A DNA stretch of 64,000 bases, taken from Bilifractor porci (GTDB lineage: Bacteria; Bacillota; Clostridia; Lachnospirales; Lachnospiraceae). The DNA lies in the NCBI RefSeq assembly GCF_009696005.1, contig NZ_VUMV01000001.1, positions 248,001 through 312,000 of the forward strand, read 5' to 3'. Both the position numbers and the translations under genes were made by a program. Within the stretch, counting starts at the first letter, position 1, and every line of letters begins with the position of its first letter. Below are positions 54,525 through 63,508 of this stretch, in pieces. The notes under the pieces were generated by a model. It was not told the DNA's origin. It did no database searches and worked only from the letters and a program-made list of their open reading frames with translations.

Positions 54525-57500
54525 CTACTTGTCCAGCTGGGACTCGATCAGGTCGACGGAAACCAGCGTGGAAACTCCCTTTTCCTGCATAGTAATTCCG
54601 TACAACCGGTCCGCGGACGCCATCGTCCCGCGCCTATGCGTTATGATAATAAACTGGGTGTGCTTTGTCAACTTGTGCAGGTAGCCGGCAAACCGCCCCA
54701 CGTTGCTGTCGTCCAGCGCTGCCTCAATCTCATCCAGAAGGCAGAAGGGGGAGGGCTTCAGGTTCTGGATCGCGAACAGAAGGGCAATCGCGGTCAGCGC
54801 TTTTTCTCCTCCGGAGAGCTGCATCATATTCTGCAGCTTTTTCCCCGGCGGCTGCGAGATAATGACGATGCCTGACTCCAGAATGTCCTCCTCGTCCGCC
54901 AGCTCCAGGGTTCCCTTTCCTCCTCCGAACAGCTCCTTGAAAACCTTGTCGAACTCCGTGCGGATATCCCTGAATTTTTCCCGGAACTGTCTGCGCATGC
55001 CTTCGTCCAGCTCCGCAATAATCCCCTGCAGCTGGCCGGCCGCCTTAACCAGGTCCTGCTGCTGGCCGTGAAGGAAATCATACCTCTCCTTCAACTCCCG
55101 GTATTCCTCCACCGCGTTTACATTGACGCTTCCCATCTGACGGATGGCGGTTTTCAGCGCCGTGATCTCCTTCCGGAGAGCGCCGCGCTCCGGGATCTCG
55201 TCAAACACGAATTTCTCCGCCTGATCAGGCGTCAGCTCATATTCCTCATAGAGATAATTGATCTGGTTTTCTCTTGCCTCGTCCAGCTTTTCTTCCTGCG
55301 ACTGCAGCCGAAAGCATTCCTGCTCCATCCGGTTTTTCTGCCCGGAAAGCTCGTCCCTCTTCTCGAAAAACTGTCTGTGGGAGCGATTTAACTCTTCCTT
55401 CTGCTCCGTCAGCTTTTCCGCCGCGGTTCCGCAGGCTTCGGCGTCCCGGCCAAAGCCTTCCGCTTCCGCCCGGATCTTCTCGATTTCCGCTTCCTTTCCG
55501 GAGATGTCCCCCGTCCCGGAATTCAGTACAGATTCCAGGCGGGTCTTTTCTTCCTCCAGTCTCTCCAGTTCCTCTCCGGCTGCCTGCAGGCGCTCGTCGA
55601 TAAAGGCGCCCATCTGCTGTACCCTGGAAAAGGAAAGCCTGGCCGCGTCCTGTTCCCGGAGTGCCTGCTGTTCCTTCTCCCGCAGGCTCTTCAGCTCTTC
55701 CTGCAGATCCCGGATGGATGCCGTCAGCCTGTCCTCCTGTTCTTTGGATTCATCCAGCTCCAGAGAGATTACGGATCTCTTCCGCGCGATTTCCGCCAGC
55801 TGTCCCTCGATCTCCCCTCTCTCCTGCTGCAGCTTCTGATAACTGCTGCGGAAGGAGGCCGTTTTTTCCAGTCCCGCGTCCCTGTTTACCCTCGCGGTAT
55901 TCTGCCGGAGAAACAGCTTCTGCAGCTCTTCATTCTGCGTATTCTGCAGATCCCGCAGACGGTTTCTCTCCGTGCGGTCTGCCTCGATTTTCTTCTGCAG
56001 TCCCGCCATCTCGGTTTTCAGCTGACGGACGCTCTTCTCCAGCTCCTCAATCTCTCTTCTCCTGCCGAGAAGATTGCTGTTATAGCGGAAGGAGCCTCCC
56101 GTCATAGAGCCTCCGGGGCTGAGAAGCTCGCCCTCCAGGGTCACCATCCGGACCGACTGATGATACCGCCTGCCCACCGCGATGGCGTGATCAATCTGAT
56201 CCACGACAACGGTTCTGCCCAGCAGCCTCCGGACGACGCCGCGGTAAATCGGGTCACAGCTGACCAGTTCATCCGCCTTGCCCAGAACACCGGGTTCCCG
56301 CAGGACAGCGGTGTTTCCGAAAGGCTGTTCCTCCCGCATGGATGTCAGGGGGAGAAAGGTGGCTCTCCCGTAGTGTCCTTTTTTCAGGTAGTTAATCAGA
56401 TATTTCGCTGTGTTTTCATTGTCTGTGACAATATTCTGGAGACTGCCTCCGAGCGCGGTTTCAATGGCCGTCTCGTATTTCTTTTCTGTCTTGATCAGGT
56501 CCGCGACAACGCCATGGATGCCCGGATTGTTTTCCTTCTGCTCCATGACCTTTTTGATGCTGTTTCCGTACCCCTCGTACCGCTCGGTGATATTGCGGAG
56601 CGATTCCAGACGGGAAGACTCTCTGTGATAGGCCGTCTGCCCGATTTCCAGCTGCTTGTTCTGCCTGTCCAGGCGGATCTTCAGCTCCTCCAGCTGCTGT
56701 TCCGTCTGTTCGATCTCCTGTCTCTTCCGGTTTCCGGCGTCCGTGACATCCTGCAGCTCCCTGTCCAGGGAAGAAAGCTGCTGCTGCACCTGGTCCGCCT
56801 CGCCCTTCATCTGCAGCATGCGGGAGGCCAGCTCCGATTTCCGGATCCCGATCTGCTCCGCCATGGTGTCATAGCGCTGCATTTTTTCCCGGATCGAGGA
56901 GCGGTTGTTCAGAAGGGAAATGGTGTCGTTTTTTCCCTGGGACTCGTCCCTGGTCTTTCTGTCAATCTCCTCCTGAACGGCGGCGGCCGCTTTTTCCTTC
57001 GCTGTTTTTTCCGCAAGGGCAGCCTCCAGCTTCCGGTTCAGTCCATCTCTTTTTGCCTGCTCCTCCTTCTGCTCTGCCAGCCGCCGCTCCCTGTCCTTCC
57101 CGACGGCCTCCAGGCGTCTCCGATAGATATCGCTGTTCATCCGGGAGGTATGGATCTGCTCCTTCAGCACATTGACGCGTCCCTCCGCCTCCTGCTTTTT
57201 CAGGGCGGCCTGCTGCGCCTGCTCCTTCATGTCCGCGATTTTCCGGTCAATCGTCTCCAGCTGATTTTCCACCTGGTCGTATTCCCGGCGGGTTTCCTCG
57301 AATGCCGCGTTGATTTCCGCCAGCTGGTTCCCGGCGATGGTTTTCTTTTCGGAAATCTCCTTCCGCTGCTTCTCCGTGTGCTCGGAATCTGCCAGAAAGA
57401 GCTGGATATCCAGGTTTCGCAGCCGGTCTCTCTTCTTCAGATATTCGCCTGCCTTCTCCGCCTGTTTTTCCAGCGGGCCGAGCTGGTGCTCCAGCTCCGC

Positions 57501-58085
57501 GATGATGTCGTTCACCCTGGTCAGGTTGGACTGCTCTTCCTCCAGCTTCTTCAGCGAGGCCGCCTTTCTTCTCTTAAACTTAACGATTCCCGCCGCCTCA
57601 TCGAAGAGGGCGCGGCGGTCCTCCGGCTTGCCGCTTAAGATCTGGTCAATCTGTCCCTGGCCGATAATGGAATATCCTTCTTTTCCGATACCGGTGTCAT
57701 AGAACAATTCGTTGATGTCACGCAGGCGGCAGTTTACCCCGTTCAGCTGATACTCACTCTCGCCGGAGCGATACAGCCTCCGCGTTACCGTCACTTCATC
57801 CGCGTCGAATTTCAGTGCTCTGTCCGCGTTATCCAGGGTAATGGCCACAGAGGCAAATCCCAGCGGCTTCCGGTTCTCGGTACCGGAAAAAATAACGTCC
57901 TGCATGTTTCCGCCGCGAAGCTGCCGGGCGCTCTGCTCGCCAAGCACCCATCTCACGGCATCCGCCACATTACTCTTTCCGCTGCCGTTCGGTCCCACAA
58001 TGCCGGTAACACCCTCGTGCAGCTCCAGCCGTATTTTATTGGCAAAGGACTTAAAGCCCTGAATTTCCATATATTTTAAGTACAT
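54525..58085 (-). CDS. smc: Chromosome segregation ATPase SMC
   Basis: The condensin SMC protein. The 1186-residue product has Walker A GPNGSGKSNVADAVRW (about residue 32), long coiled coils (about 170-500 and 670-1020), the hinge between (GIHGVVADLIKTEKKYE, about 520-640), and at the C terminus the signature LSGGEKALTAIALLFAI with the Walker B LDEIEAALDDSNV. ScpA and ScpB are not in the window. The start is at the expected MYLKYMEIQGFKSFA. It lies 11 bases after rnc, within one transcript. Confidence 0.97.
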   Translation of the reverse strand: MYLKYMEIQGFKSFANKIRLELHEGVTGIVGPNGSGKSNVADAVRWVLGEQSARQLRGGNMQDVIFSGTENRKPLGFASVAITLDNADRALKFDADEVTVTRRLYRSGESEYQLNGVNCRLRDINELFYDTGIGKEGYSIIGQGQIDQILSGKPEDRRALFDEAAGIVKFKRRKAASLKKLEEEQSNLTRVNDIIAELEHQLGPLEKQAEKAGEYLKKRDRLRNLDIQLFLADSEHTEKQRKEISEKKTIAGNQLAEINAAFEETRREYDQVENQLETIDRKIADMKEQAQQAALKKQEAEGRVNVLKEQIHTSRMNSDIYRRRLEAVGKDRERRLAEQKEEQAKRDGLNRKLEAALAEKTAKEKAAAAVQEEIDRKTRDESQGKNDTISLLNNRSSIREKMQRYDTMAEQIGIRKSELASRMLQMKGEADQVQQQLSSLDRELQDVTDAGNRKRQEIEQTEQQLEELKIRLDRQNKQLEIGQTAYHRESSRLESLRNITERYEGYGNSIKKVMEQKENNPGIHGVVADLIKTEKKYETAIETALGGSLQNIVTDNENTAKYLINYLKKGHYGRATFLPLTSMREEQPFGNTAVLREPGVLGKADELVSCDPIYRGVVRRLLGRTVVVDQIDHAIAVGRRYHQSVRMVTLEGELLSPGGSMTGGSFRYNSNLLGRRREIEELEKSVRQLKTEMAGLQKKIEADRTERNRLRDLQNTQNEELQKLFLRQNTARVNRDAGLEKTASFRSSYQKLQQERGEIEGQLAEIARKRSVISLELDESKEQEDRLTASIRDLQEELKSLREKEQQALREQDAARLSFSRVQQMGAFIDERLQAAGEELERLEEEKTRLESVLNSGTGDISGKEAEIEKIRAEAEGFGRDAEACGTAAEKLTEQKEELNRSHRQFFEKRDELSGQKNRMEQECFRLQSQEEKLDEARENQINYLYEEYELTPDQAEKFVFDEIPERGALRKEITALKTAIRQMGSVNVNAVEEYRELKERYDFLHGQQQDLVKAAGQLQGIIAELDEGMRRQFREKFRDIRTEFDKVFKELFGGGKGTLELADEEDILESGIVIISQPPGKKLQNMMQLSGGEKALTAIALLFAIQNLKPSPFCLLDEIEAALDDSNVGRFAGYLHKLTKHTQFIIITHRRGTMASADRLYGITMQEKGVSTLVSVDLIESQLDK

Positions 58086-58096
58086 AGGAATTCCTC

Positions 58097-58789
58097 TTAC
58101 GATTTTTTCAGCATGCAGATCGCGTGATATGCCGCCTGCTGTTCCGCGGCCTTTTTGGAGTGGCCGGTGCCGGTTCCCAGCACTTCCGTCCCCAGACGGG
58201 CCTCCACCGTAAATTTCTTATTGTGGTCCGGCCCGGACTCCTCTACCAGCTCATAGACCGCGGTTTCTCTTCCTTCGGCCTGCAGCAGCTCCTGCAGCAT
58301 GGTCTTGCTGTCGTGGAAGAGCCTTTTATTCTCCACATCGTTCATCACATAGCGGAGGATGAATGCCTTTGCCGCGTCAAAGCCCCCGTCCAGAAAAATG
58401 GCGCCGATGACCGCCTCCAGGGCATCGGAAACAATCGAAGCTCTTTTTCTGCCCCCGGAGGCCTCTTCCCCCTTGCCCAGGATCAGATATTCTCCCAGAT
58501 GAATCTGCCCCGCGTCCTCCGCCAGCGTGGGCTCGCAGACCAGGCTGGCGCGCAGCTTCGTCAGCTGTCCCTCCGGCATCTCCGGATAATTCCGGTACAG
58601 ATACTCGCTGGAAACCACCTCCAGCACCGCGTCTCCCAGAAATTCCAGCCTCTCGTTGCAGCCCAGGTGCCCCAGTCTCTTTTCATTCGCGTAGGAGCTG
58701 TGTATCACTGCCTGCTCCAGCAGATGAAAATCCTGAAACCGGTGTCCGGTTTTCTCTTCCAGTTCTTTTAATTTTGATCTCTGATCCAT
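58097..58789 (-). CDS. rnc: Ribonuclease III
   Basis: RNase III cuts double-stranded RNA in rRNA and mRNA processing. The 230-residue product has the catalytic box ERLEFLGDAVLEVVSSEYLY (about 40-59), the DALEAVIGAIFLDGGFDAAK segment (about 115) and a C-terminal double-stranded RNA-binding domain (TMLQELLQAEGRETAVYELV onward, with GTGHSKKAAEQQAA). The start at 58789 has AGGAG 8 bases upstream; the ORF track to 58930 would add 47 unrelated residues that include an intergenic hairpin. Unlike many Firmicutes there is no acpP between plsX and rnc. Confidence 0.95.
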   Translation of the reverse strand: MDQRSKLKELEEKTGHRFQDFHLLEQAVIHSSYANEKRLGHLGCNERLEFLGDAVLEVVSSEYLYRNYPEMPEGQLTKLRASLVCEPTLAEDAGQIHLGEYLILGKGEEASGGRKRASIVSDALEAVIGAIFLDGGFDAAKAFILRYVMNDVENKRLFHDSKTMLQELLQAEGRETAVYELVEESGPDHNKKFTVEARLGTEVLGTGTGHSKKAAEQQAAYHAICMLKKS

Positions 58790-58969
58790 CTCTGTCTCTC
58801 CTAAGGTCTCCCGGAACGCAGCAGGTTCCTTTCCAGGCTGCCTGCTCCTGGCTCCCGCAGAATCCGTCATAAGGGGCTGCCGCCTTACGCATGCAGTGCA
58901 TAATTCTTCCGGAATGACACAACTATGCATGGAAAGCAGCAGCCCCGTTTTCTTTCTTATTGTATTTGT

Positions 58970-60019
58970 TTATTCCGCGGACTCCTGCCCTCCCGCGGCT
59001 TTTTCTTCTTTCTCTTTGCGAAGGAATTCCTGAATCTTCCCGTTTACATCCTCTTCCTTAAACTGGATGCACTGGAGAATCGTGTTCTTGATTTCCTTCG
59101 CCTTGGAACTGCCGTGTGTCTTGACCACAAGCCCCTGGAGTCCCAGCAGGGGAGCCCCGCCGTAGCTGCTGATGTCAAAGGAAGTCAGTGTTTTCTTCAG
59201 CGCCGGCTTGATCAGAAGACCGCCGAGAGAAGAAACCGGCGTGGATTTGATCCCGCTCTTGACCGCTTTCAGCAGGGTCTTCGCTACGCCCTCGTACATC
59301 TTCAGAATGACATTCCCGACAAACGCCTCTGTCACGTAGACATCCGCGGCGCCGGAAGGAATGTCCCTCGCCTCCACATTTCCGATGAAATTGATATCGG
59401 TTCTGGCCTTCAGCAGCGGGTAGGTCTCTTTGCAGAGGGCATTGCCTTTTTCCTCCTCTGCGCCGATATTGACCAGTCCGACCCGCGGATTCTCTATGCC
59501 GCAGATGCTCTTCATATAGATCGAGCCGATCACGGCAAACTGAACCAGATGCGCCGGACGGGCGTCTACATTTGCCCCGCAGTCAATCAGAAGGGAAGCT
59601 CCCTTTTCCGTGGGAATCAGCGGCGCAAGAGGAGCCCTCTGAATACCCCGGATTTTCTTGGCTATCGCCTGTCCCCCGACCAGCACGGCGCCCGTGCTTC
59701 CGGAGGAGACCAGCGCGTCCGCCGCTCCCTTATGGACCAGATTCAGCCCGACCACAAGCGAGGAGTCCTTTTTCCCCTGAATCGCCTTAACAGGAGGTTC
59801 TCCCGTCTCAATGACCTGGGTTGTAGGGATCACTTCCAGACGGTCCTTTGGCACATCCGGATATTTTTCCAGTTCCCGCGCAATAGCATCCTTGTCTCCT
59901 GTCAGGATGACCCGGATCCCGCTGTTTTCCCGAAGCGCTTCCACAGCGCCCTTTACCGGCTCGGCCGGGGCATAGTCTCCGCCCATGGCGTCTACAGCCA
60001 CCCGCACAAGTTCACTCAT
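58970..60019 (-). CDS. plsX: Phosphate acyltransferase PlsX
   Basis: PlsX makes acyl phosphate from acyl-ACP, supplying PlsY for phospholipid synthesis. The 349-residue product has the opening VRVAVDAMGGDYAPAEPVKGA, the family segment SSGSTGAVLVGGQAIAKKIRGI (about 95), PTEKGASLLIDCGANVDARP (about 135) and LLGLQGLVVKTHGSS near the C terminus. I start it at 60019 (MSELVRV), with GGAGG 5 bases before; the ORF to 60031 adds four residues. acpP and fab genes, usual neighbours, are absent. Confidence 0.96.
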   Translation of the reverse strand: MSELVRVAVDAMGGDYAPAEPVKGAVEALRENSGIRVILTGDKDAIARELEKYPDVPKDRLEVIPTTQVIETGEPPVKAIQGKKDSSLVVGLNLVHKGAADALVSSGSTGAVLVGGQAIAKKIRGIQRAPLAPLIPTEKGASLLIDCGANVDARPAHLVQFAVIGSIYMKSICGIENPRVGLVNIGAEEEKGNALCKETYPLLKARTDINFIGNVEARDIPSGAADVYVTEAFVGNVILKMYEGVAKTLLKAVKSGIKSTPVSSLGGLLIKPALKKTLTSFDISSYGGAPLLGLQGLVVKTHGSSKAKEIKNTILQCIQFKEEDVNGKIQEFLRKEKEEKAAGGQESAE

Positions 60020-60095
60020 TTTTCCCTCCACTCCGGATGCCGCCGCTAAACCGCCGCCCGCTGCGCAGGTACGTTCTCACGCCGGTTTGTCCGTC

Positions 60096-61046
60096 TTACT
60101 GTCCTGAAGTATCGCCGCCCTGGTCTGCCGCCTGGTCCGAAGCCTGATCGGTACTCTGTGACGCGGCCTGGTCTGTACTCTGGGCTGCCGCCTGATCCGT
60201 ACTCTGCGCTGCCGCCTGCGAAGCGTCGGCAGAAGAGGCCGTGCTTCCGCCGGCCTGCTGCCCTGTGGCATAATCCAGAAGATTGCCGTTGGCATCGACA
60301 ATATACCCGTCGGCATTAAACGTATATTCCACGCCGTCAATCGTCATGGTCGTATTGGTCGGGAATTTTCCGGTGCTCCGGTTCACATACTGGTAGCCGC
60401 CGTTATCCGCGCTCTGCGCCCAGTACATGTTATCCCACACGGTGACGCCGATGGTCTGGCTGGTAGTCATATTCACTTCCCCGTTTACCGTGTTGATGGC
60501 AACCGCATAATAATAGGTTGTCTGGGTATTGTCCGCCGTCTGGTCTGCCTGTGTGCCGGAAGATGATACGACTGCTTCTCCTGATGTATCTGCAGAGACA
60601 GAGGCAGAGGAAGAAGAAGCGGCAGAAGCCGCGGAAACCGACGCGTCTGCCCCTTTTGCGGGAATGACCGGACTGTAGGATGCTTCGGTGGCTCCCTCGA
60701 TCAGCGTTCCGCCCCCGTTGGCGTTCACATTATTGGAATACCACTGGTAGCTGACCTCTCCGCCGGAGGCTGTGGCCGCCACCGTCAGCGTCGTCTGGGA
60801 ACCGGCCTCTACATTCACCGTTCCGCTCAGGTCCTGCGTGAATGTCGGCGCCTCTATGGACTCGTTTACGATGTAATCCGGGAACACCTCCCCCTCCAGG
60901 GTGCTGCCGGACACGGTCTGCCCGGAGGCAGAAGGCTCCACAATATTGATCAGCTTCTCGGTAAACTGGGCAAAAGAGCATCCGCTAAGTAAAACGGACA
61001 TGCTCAGTCCTACAGCGAAAAGCAGCGTTATTTTTTTTCCCTTCAT
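60096..61046 (-). CDS. Secreted lipoprotein with Ig-like and wall-binding-like segments
   Basis: A 316-residue lipoprotein: signal sequence with lipobox LLSGC (cysteine 23), then an Ig-like segment (EAGSQTTLTVAATASGGEVSYQWYSNN, about 80-105), a Ser/Ala-rich linker, a segment TIDGVEYTFNADGYIVDANG (about 237-256) resembling cell-wall-binding repeats, and a C-terminal Gln/Ser/Thr/Asp tail with tandem QSTDQ units. It should be anchored outside the membrane. Function unknown. It starts at 61046 with AGGGG 9 bases upstream. It is the first gene after the palindrome-containing promoter at 61106-61135, ahead of plsX. Confidence 0.8.
   Translation of the reverse strand: MKGKKITLLFAVGLSMSVLLSGCSFAQFTEKLINIVEPSASGQTVSGSTLEGEVFPDYIVNESIEAPTFTQDLSGTVNVEAGSQTTLTVAATASGGEVSYQWYSNNVNANGGGTLIEGATEASYSPVIPAKGADASVSAASAASSSSASVSADTSGEAVVSSSGTQADQTADNTQTTYYYAVAINTVNGEVNMTTSQTIGVTVWDNMYWAQSADNGGYQYVNRSTGKFPTNTTMTIDGVEYTFNADGYIVDANGNLLDYATGQQAGGSTASSADASQAAAQSTDQAAAQSTDQAASQSTDQASDQAADQGGDTSGQ
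60144..60215 (-). repeat. 24-base tandem repeat in the lipoprotein tail
   Basis: Three copies encoding AA(A/S)QSTDQ, with CTG-rich units starting at 60144, 60168 and 60192, period 24. It is in frame and lengthens the C-terminal tail, so copy number may vary between strains. Confidence 0.85.
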
Positions 61047-61105
61047 TAAATATTTCCCCTTTTCTGTATACAAAAAACAGCCTGTGTGGTTCCACAAGTG
61101 GAGAT

Positions 61106-61135
61106 ATTATAGCATTTCACAAGAAATGCTGTCAA
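61106..61135 (-). promoter_or_regulatory. Promoter with an operator-like palindrome filling its spacer
   Basis: Reverse strand: TTGACA (61130-61135), 18-base spacer, TATAAT (61106-61111), both perfect. The spacer is GCATTTCTTGTGAAATGC, a 7-bp-arm inverted repeat extending to 8 bp (AGCATTTC/GAAATGCT) into the hexamers. It drives the lipoprotein gene and probably plsX-rnc-smc-ftsY. Confidence 0.85.
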
Positions 61136-61137
61136 CG

Positions 61138-61788
61138 TCACCGCGCCCTGCGCGAAGGAACGCGCGAAGCAATAGCCTCCGGCCGGTCAGCGCAGGAAAA
61201 TTCCATTCCGCCTCGGGAATTTTCCAGAAAGGCATGAAGAAGCTCCGCCGTAAGTCCCCAGATCCGGTTCTCCAGATAGCGGTAGAAGTAGAGCTTTCGC
61301 GGGATGACCGCCCAGGGATAATTTCTCCCTCCGGGAATCTGGTCATAGGGAAAATCATCCGGAAGGCGGATCTCGTAATGCGCCTCGTAGGTCTCCGGCC
61401 TCTGCCGGAGCAGCTCTTTCACCGGAACCGTGAAGATCCGCGCCACCTCCGCCTCCGAAAAGGTGTTCTGATATCCCTCCAGCACCCCGGAATAGGAATA
61501 AATATCTCTTCCGCCCGGCCCGGTGACCAGGTTCTGTGCCTCGACGCAGCGGATCTGCTCTGTCCTGACAAGCAGTTCCTCCCGCGTCTCGCGGACGGCG
61601 GCATCCGACGGCTTCTCGCCCGGCTCTACCTTCCCTCCGGGAAAGCAGATCTCGCCGCCCTGCGCGATTCCAGGATTTCTCACCTCAAAGAGTATGTTCC
61701 ACTCTCCCTCTACCCGCAGCAGAGGGATCAGCACGGCCGCTCCTTTTCCCGGCGGCGTGATCCGCACCGGAGTATTATATCTGTTCAT
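61138..61788 (-). CDS. Nudix hydrolase, CoA pyrophosphatase-like
   Basis: A 216-residue Nudix protein resembling the CoA diphosphatase (NudL/YeaB) group. The upstream motif IAQGGEICFPGGKVEPGEKP (about 40-60), with GGEICFPGGK, matches that family's preceding signature, and the Nudix box is GGKVEPGE...RETREELLV. One deviation: the final glycine of EEXGU is Leu (EELL). The C-terminal half is a helical domain with YPWAVIPRKLYFYRYLENRIWGLTAELLHAFL. The gene starts at 61788. Its stop lies 3 bases before the -35 of the lipoprotein promoter. Confidence 0.88.
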   Translation of the reverse strand: MNRYNTPVRITPPGKGAAVLIPLLRVEGEWNILFEVRNPGIAQGGEICFPGGKVEPGEKPSDAAVRETREELLVRTEQIRCVEAQNLVTGPGGRDIYSYSGVLEGYQNTFSEAEVARIFTVPVKELLRQRPETYEAHYEIRLPDDFPYDQIPGGRNYPWAVIPRKLYFYRYLENRIWGLTAELLHAFLENSRGGMEFSCADRPEAIASRVPSRRAR

Positions 61789-61983
61789 TTTTCCCTCCTG
61801 GTCCGCAGGCGGACTGTCCCACTGCCTGACGGATTCTGATAACTAAAAATCCTCACGCATACTTTCTCTGCCGCGTAAGTCCGCCGCGGCTCTGCATGCC
61901 CATACCTGCTGCCGCCGCTAAAGCATACCGGCTCTGCTTGCAGGCGCGCGCCCGGTCCTGCTTTGCGGTTGGACTTATGCAGT

Positions 61984-62014
61984 AAAAGAAAGGCTGTCGG
62001 TTTCCCGACAGCCT
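61984..62014 (-). terminator. Intrinsic terminator of rpmF
   Basis: Reverse strand: AGGCTGTCGG, loop GAAA, CCGACAGCCT, then TTCTTTTAC: a 10-bp perfect stem with U tract, 24 bases after the rpmF stop. Confidence 0.92.
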
Positions 62015-62038
62015 GAATTTACGCTGGAATGAGAAGCA

Positions 62039-62224
62039 TTATGCCTCATCCATCTTGATGATCTGCTTCTTGTTGTATGTTCCGCAGTTCTTGCAGACTC
62101 TGTGAGGCATCATAAGAGCGCCGCACTTGCTGCATCTTACCAGAGTCGGAGCAGACATTTTCCAGTTCGCTCTTCTCTTATCTCTATGCGATTTCGATGA
62201 TTTATTCTTTGGGCAGATAGACAT
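62039..62224 (-). CDS. rpmF: 50S ribosomal protein L32
   Basis: A 61-residue large-subunit protein. The zinc-ribbon form: CSKC and CKNC cysteine pairs (about residues 31-34 and 44-47), with the basic N-terminal PKNKSSKSHRDKRRANW. GAGGAGG stands before the ATG. In many bacteria rpmF follows a DUF177/YceD gene, which is missing here; it has its own consensus promoter (62312-62340) and a strong terminator, so it is a single-gene unit. Confidence 0.97.
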   Translation of the reverse strand: MSICPKNKSSKSHRDKRRANWKMSAPTLVRCSKCGALMMPHRVCKNCGTYNKKQIIKMDEA

Positions 62225-62311
62225 TTTAACACCTCCTCGTACTCTGATATGTATGCTGAACCGCCAAAATCCTTACCGGTTCCGGCAGAAAATCGCTCAG
62301 ACACTTAAAGG

Positions 62312-62340
62312 ATTATACACGGGCAGGCCATCCTTGTCAA
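62312..62340 (-). promoter_or_regulatory. Consensus sigma-A promoter of rpmF
   Basis: Reverse strand: TTGACA (62335-62340), 17-base spacer, TATAAT (62312-62317), a perfect match, 8 bases after the pta stop. The leader of about 80 bases could carry L32-type autoregulation, but no known motif is recognised. Confidence 0.93.
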
Positions 62341-62348
62341 CGTTTTTT

Positions 62349-63341
62349 TCAATCGGACAGCGCGGCAGTGATAATGGCCATGGAATAAACCTCCATTGCG
62401 TTGCAGCCTCTGGAAAGGTCGTTGATCGGGGCGTTCAGTCCCAGAAGGATGGGTCCGTAGGCATCAAAACCGCCCAGTCTCTGCGCGATCTTGTATCCGA
62501 TGTTTCCTGCGTTGATATCCGGGAAAATAAAGGTGTTCGCGTGTCCGGCAACTGCGGATCCGGGGCATTTTACCTCCGCAACCCTGGGAGATACGGCAGC
62601 GTCAAACTGAATTTCTCCCTCGATCGGAAGATCCGGATATTTCTCCTTAGCCTTCGCCGCGGCGTTACGCATTTTATCTACATCCTCTCCCTTTCCGGAA
62701 CCGAGTGTAGAATAGCTCAGGAAAGCGACCTTCGGGTCTACGCCGAAAATTCTGCCGCACTTCGCGGATTCCCCAGCGATCTCCACCAGGTCATCCTCGG
62801 TAGGATGAATGTTGATCGCGCAGTCTCCCATAACAAGCACTTCGTTGTCCCCGGTAGCCTTCTCACGTACCATAATGAAGCAGGAGGATACGATGCTGTT
62901 TCCGGGCTTTGTCTTAATCAGCTGCAGCGCCGGACGAACCGTATCGGCAGTTGAATAGGTAGCGCCTCCCAGAAGGGCATCTGCCACTCCCATCTTGACC
63001 AGCATGGTACCGAAATAGTTGGAAGCGGAAAGAATTCCCCTTGCCTGCTCCGGCGTCACGCCTTTTTTCTTTCTCAGCTCGCAGAACAGATCCACCATCT
63101 CCTCGAAACGGTCATAGTTCTCCGGATCGATGATCTCTGCCCCGTTGATATTGTATCCGGCCTCCTCTGCCGCCGCCGCGATTTCATCCGGCTTTCCTAC
63201 CAGAACCGGCTTAAGGAAAGTTCCGGACAGCAGACGGGAGGTTGCCTCGATGATACGGGGATCAGTGCCCTCTGTGAAAACAATCTTTTTCGGATTCTTT
63301 TTCAGCTTGTCAATCAGTACTCCAAAACCATTGTTAGCCAT
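62349..63341 (-). CDS. pta: Phosphate acetyltransferase
   Basis: Pta converts acetyl-CoA and phosphate to acetyl phosphate. The 330-residue product is the short single-domain class (no N-terminal DRTGG part): MANNGFGVLIDKLKKNPKKIVFTEGTDPR, then KGVTPEQARGILSASNYFGTMLVKMGVADALLGGA (about 85-120, in pieces), and the C-terminal FIFPDINAGNIGYKIAQRLGG (about 280) with GPILLGLNAPINDLSRGC. It starts at 63341, with AAGGAG 9 bases upstream. It is paired with ackA, 167 bases upstream. Confidence 0.96.
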   Translation of the reverse strand: MANNGFGVLIDKLKKNPKKIVFTEGTDPRIIEATSRLLSGTFLKPVLVGKPDEIAAAAEEAGYNINGAEIIDPENYDRFEEMVDLFCELRKKKGVTPEQARGILSASNYFGTMLVKMGVADALLGGATYSTADTVRPALQLIKTKPGNSIVSSCFIMVREKATGDNEVLVMGDCAINIHPTEDDLVEIAGESAKCGRIFGVDPKVAFLSYSTLGSGKGEDVDKMRNAAAKAKEKYPDLPIEGEIQFDAAVSPRVAEVKCPGSAVAGHANTFIFPDINAGNIGYKIAQRLGGFDAYGPILLGLNAPINDLSRGCNAMEVYSMAIITAALSD

Positions 63342-63365
63342 TGTTTTTTTCTCCTTTTCATCCTG

Positions 63366-63388
63366 CGGCGCCGGCAAAGCCGGCCGCC
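63366..63388. repeat. GC-rich hairpin between ackA and pta
   Basis: CGGC-GCCGGC-AAA-GCCGGC-CGCCG, nearly perfect, in the 167-base gap. Third member of the GCCGGC-A(n)-GCCGGC set. A second hairpin TCCGGGA/TCCCGGA follows near 63403. Confidence 0.75.
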
Positions 63389-63508
63389 GTTTTATCTGTT
63401 CCTCCGGGAGCTTCCCGGAAGCTTCTTACCCTCTCAGAATCAGCCTCTTTCAGACCACCGCGGTCTTCTGCCGGGTGAGTGCCGAAAAAGCAGACCTTTC
63501 TTCCGGAA

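Noticed and set aside
58790-58969. A possible acpP gene between plsX and rnc
   Set aside because: The 180-base gap has no frame with the DSL phosphopantetheine motif; it holds a GGGGCTGC/GCAGCCCC inverted repeat only.
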